From: Pseudohongiella sp.
GTDB taxonomy: Bacteria > Pseudomonadota > Gammaproteobacteria > Pseudomonadales > Pseudohongiellaceae
Length of the DNA: 64,000 bases
Assembly (NCBI GenBank): GCA_013204155.1
Contig: JABMOK010000186.1
Location: forward strand, 16,210 to 80,209
Direction of reading: 5' to 3'
Part shown: in pieces, positions 62,261-64,000 of the stretch
How positions within the stretch are numbered: the first letter of the stretch is position 1
Layout of the letters: each line of letters starts with the position of its first letter
Program-made: the position numbers and the translations under genes
The notes under the pieces: model-generated
Told to the model about the DNA's origin: nothing
The model's database searches: none
The model's input: the letters and a program-made list of their open reading frames with translations, nothing else

Positions 62261-62770
62261 CAATGCGAAAATAGCGTCGATCGAATCTCTGGCCAGTTCG
62301 ACCATCTCCGCATCCGTGCGATCCTGAATGGGATGGGGAACGAAGACACTTGCCGGTTTAATGCCGAGGGATTTTCCCTGCGCCGCCGCCGCTTCAACAA
62401 ATTCACAGGAAGCGATAAATCCCGAAGGGAGTCCTCTGCTTTCCAGGTTCATGATGTCATGCAAACTGCACGAGGTACATGAGCCTCAGTCGGCGAGGCC
62501 TTCAATGACAGCGTCACATTCCACGCCTATTTGCTGAGTAAGTGCCGCGGGTGCTGTTCGGGCGAACGTTGGCTTGGCGTAGCGCTTTACTATGGCGCCG
62601 GCTGCTTCTAAATGTTTCTGTACTTCGTCGAGCAGCTCTTTGCCGCGTGGCTTGGAGATATCGAGTAGTCCGATTGTTGCTCCTGCGAGAGTTGCGAGTC
62701 TGGGCAACAACTGGCGCTCAGAGGGTTGCAGTTCCGCAGTCGGGTCTAGCAGGCATGTTTGACTGGTCAT
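62246..62770 (-). CDS. UGSC-type selenoprotein; in-frame TGA (62486-62488) read as Sec
   Basis: MTSQTCLLDPTAELQPSERQ...GVECDAVIEGLAD-U-GSCTSCSLHDIMNLESRGLPSGFIASCEFVEAAAAQGKSLG...ALICEK*; the two track ORFs 62486..62770 and 62246..62464 are one frame. Confidence 0.88.
62458..62472 (-). promoter_or_regulatory. Candidate bacterial SECIS hairpin
   Basis: 13 nt after the UGA: CGUGCA-GUU-UGCAUG, 3 nt loop beginning with G, 19 nt from UGA to loop; extendable by AUGU/ACAU across a bulge. Confidence 0.6.
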
Positions 62771-62849
62771 GTTTTTCTCTCTTTTTTCTATCGATTGGCC
62801 GGTTTTAAATTTAAAGGGTTCAATTTCTGTTGGTGTTGGGTATTGATTC

Positions 62850-63006
62850 TATTCTATCGATTAATATTGTTTTGAATTCGACTGATTCAACTTCTATTTG
62901 TCTTTAGTATTGGTTCTGATTCTCTATTCTATCCATTAGTCTTGTGTTGAATTCGACTGATTCAACTTCTATTTGTCTTTCATTTTTGTTCTGTTCTATT
63001 CTATCT
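62850..63006. repeat. Long-unit tandem repeat, ~72-75 bp x 2 plus partial (tattctatc...gaattcgactgattcaacttctatttgtcttt)
   Basis: tattctatc(g/c)attag/at... at 62850 and 62925, partial tattctatct at 62997; gaattcgactgattcaacttctatttgtcttt is perfectly repeated. Confidence 0.9.
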
Positions 63007-64000
63007 TTTGTGAAACCAGTTGACTGCCTCGTTCCCCTGCGGCTACCCAGCCAGCAATAATTGCCGAGAACAAACCGGCGCTGCCGCCGGTGGTAACAAT
63101 GTGCAAACCATCGTCTCTAAATTTATTCAACAGCGTATCTTTGAATTGAATCGGCATGCCTTCGGAAATGCCATGCGCTCCGCGAACAACTTCGGCGCCG
63201 GGTATTGTTAATTCCTTATAGAGGGCTTCACGAAGATCGGATTTCGACCAACCGCCCAGACGAAATACGCGACGATGCTCCGGGCTAACGACTAAAATTG
63301 CATCCGCGAGGCCGTACCATTTTGTATTGACTATAGCTCGCAAACTATTCGCCATGGTTTTTGCTAAAGACTCTGGCGTACGAGACTGTTGATCGACAAT
63401 GGCTTGCAGACCATCTCCGGCGAACAGACTGATGACAGAGTCCTTGCGCTGATAGCCTCGATCCATTGCCAGACTGGGCCAGTCTTCATCGGATTCATCT
63501 TCGGCAAAGCAGAAAGTGAATTTGCCCGGGTTTCCCATGGTCGCCCGATCGATGCCCCCTGGTACCCCGCCGCCCACATTGCGTATCAATAGCTGCAACG
63601 CGCGACCGATGGTGGCATTGGCCCGATTGCCTTGTCCAAGCGCGTTAACGCCTGAGTTCATGCCAATCTGTTTGGCGATCGGTCCGCTGACGACCATTAC
63701 CGGCGATGAAAAATAGGTGGTACACAACAGGCCGTGCATGCAGAAGGGGTCTTGTAAGGCTGCCTCAACAGAGGCGATAACGACGGGGAAATATTCCGGC
63801 TTGCAGCCAGCCATTACCGCATTGATTGCCAGTTTTTCAATGCTACAGGGGACATTGTCGGGTGGAATATTGCCCAGCAGATCATCGGCATTTCGATCAG
63901 TGCCATTCAGCATCCTCATTACCCGCAGGGGAGTCGGCGGCACCACGGGCAGGCCATCACTCCAGCCACGATCGAAACAGGCCTCCATAATGTCTTCGGC
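62996..64000 (-). CDS. Conserved protein, probable partner of the UGSC selenoprotein (partial, likely runs off window end)
   Basis: MEACFDRGWSDGLPVVPPTPLRVMRML...AGCKPEYFPVVIASVEAAL...; frame stays open past 63988 to the window edge; same strand, immediately upstream of the selenoprotein. Confidence 0.7.
   Translation of the reverse strand, partial: AEDIMEACFDRGWSDGLPVVPPTPLRVMRMLNGTDRNADDLLGNIPPDNVPCSIEKLAINAVMAGCKPEYFPVVIASVEAALQDPFCMHGLLCTTYFSSPVMVVSGPIAKQIGMNSGVNALGQGNRANATIGRALQLLIRNVGGGVPGGIDRATMGNPGKFTFCFAEDESDEDWPSLAMDRGYQRKDSVISLFAGDGLQAIVDQQSRTPESLAKTMANSLRAIVNTKWYGLADAILVVSPEHRRVFRLGGWSKSDLREALYKELTIPGAEVVRGAHGISEGMPIQFKDTLLNKFRDDGLHIVTTGGSAGLFSAIIAGWVAAGERGSQLVSQKIE

Overview
The window is a gene-dense ~64 kb stretch of what looks like a (marine-type) gammaproteobacterial chromosome. 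It is dominated by lipid/acyl-CoA metabolism (five acyl-CoA dehydrogenases, two thiolases, a FadJ/FadB-like fusion, a FadH-like reductase, SDR, ADH, thioesterase), a branched-chain amino-acid type ABC transporter, and an FNR/Anr plus universal-stress-protein cluster. Main points: (1) a selenoprotein gene, split in the ORF track by an in-frame TGA (62246..62770, minus), with the motif ...GLAD-U-GSCTSC... (UGSC-type family), a bSECIS-compatible hairpin just after the UGA, and a probable partner gene next to it. (2) A fused trpE(G) gene preceded by a readable trpL leader peptide (MNTRFYFWWLANAGCQEKQF*) and a terminator-like stem. (3) A small family of fold-back (hairpin) repeat elements at ~8.3-8.97 kb and ~48.09-48.50 kb whose long stems show compensatory changes around a shared loop cassette. 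(4) An unusually dense set of unrelated short-period tandem repeat arrays (mostly 13-17 bp) in almost purely intergenic positions, several swallowing a stop codon. (5) FNR-box sequences at four promoters of a usp/cls/dksA-like cluster beside the fnr gene. (6) An acyl-CoA dehydrogenase interrupted by one in-frame TAA, and a decayed junction joining IS30-transposase-like and TPR-protein N-terminal fragments. No rRNA, tRNA or CRISPR array was recognised. All family names come from reading the translated sequence; no database search was run.
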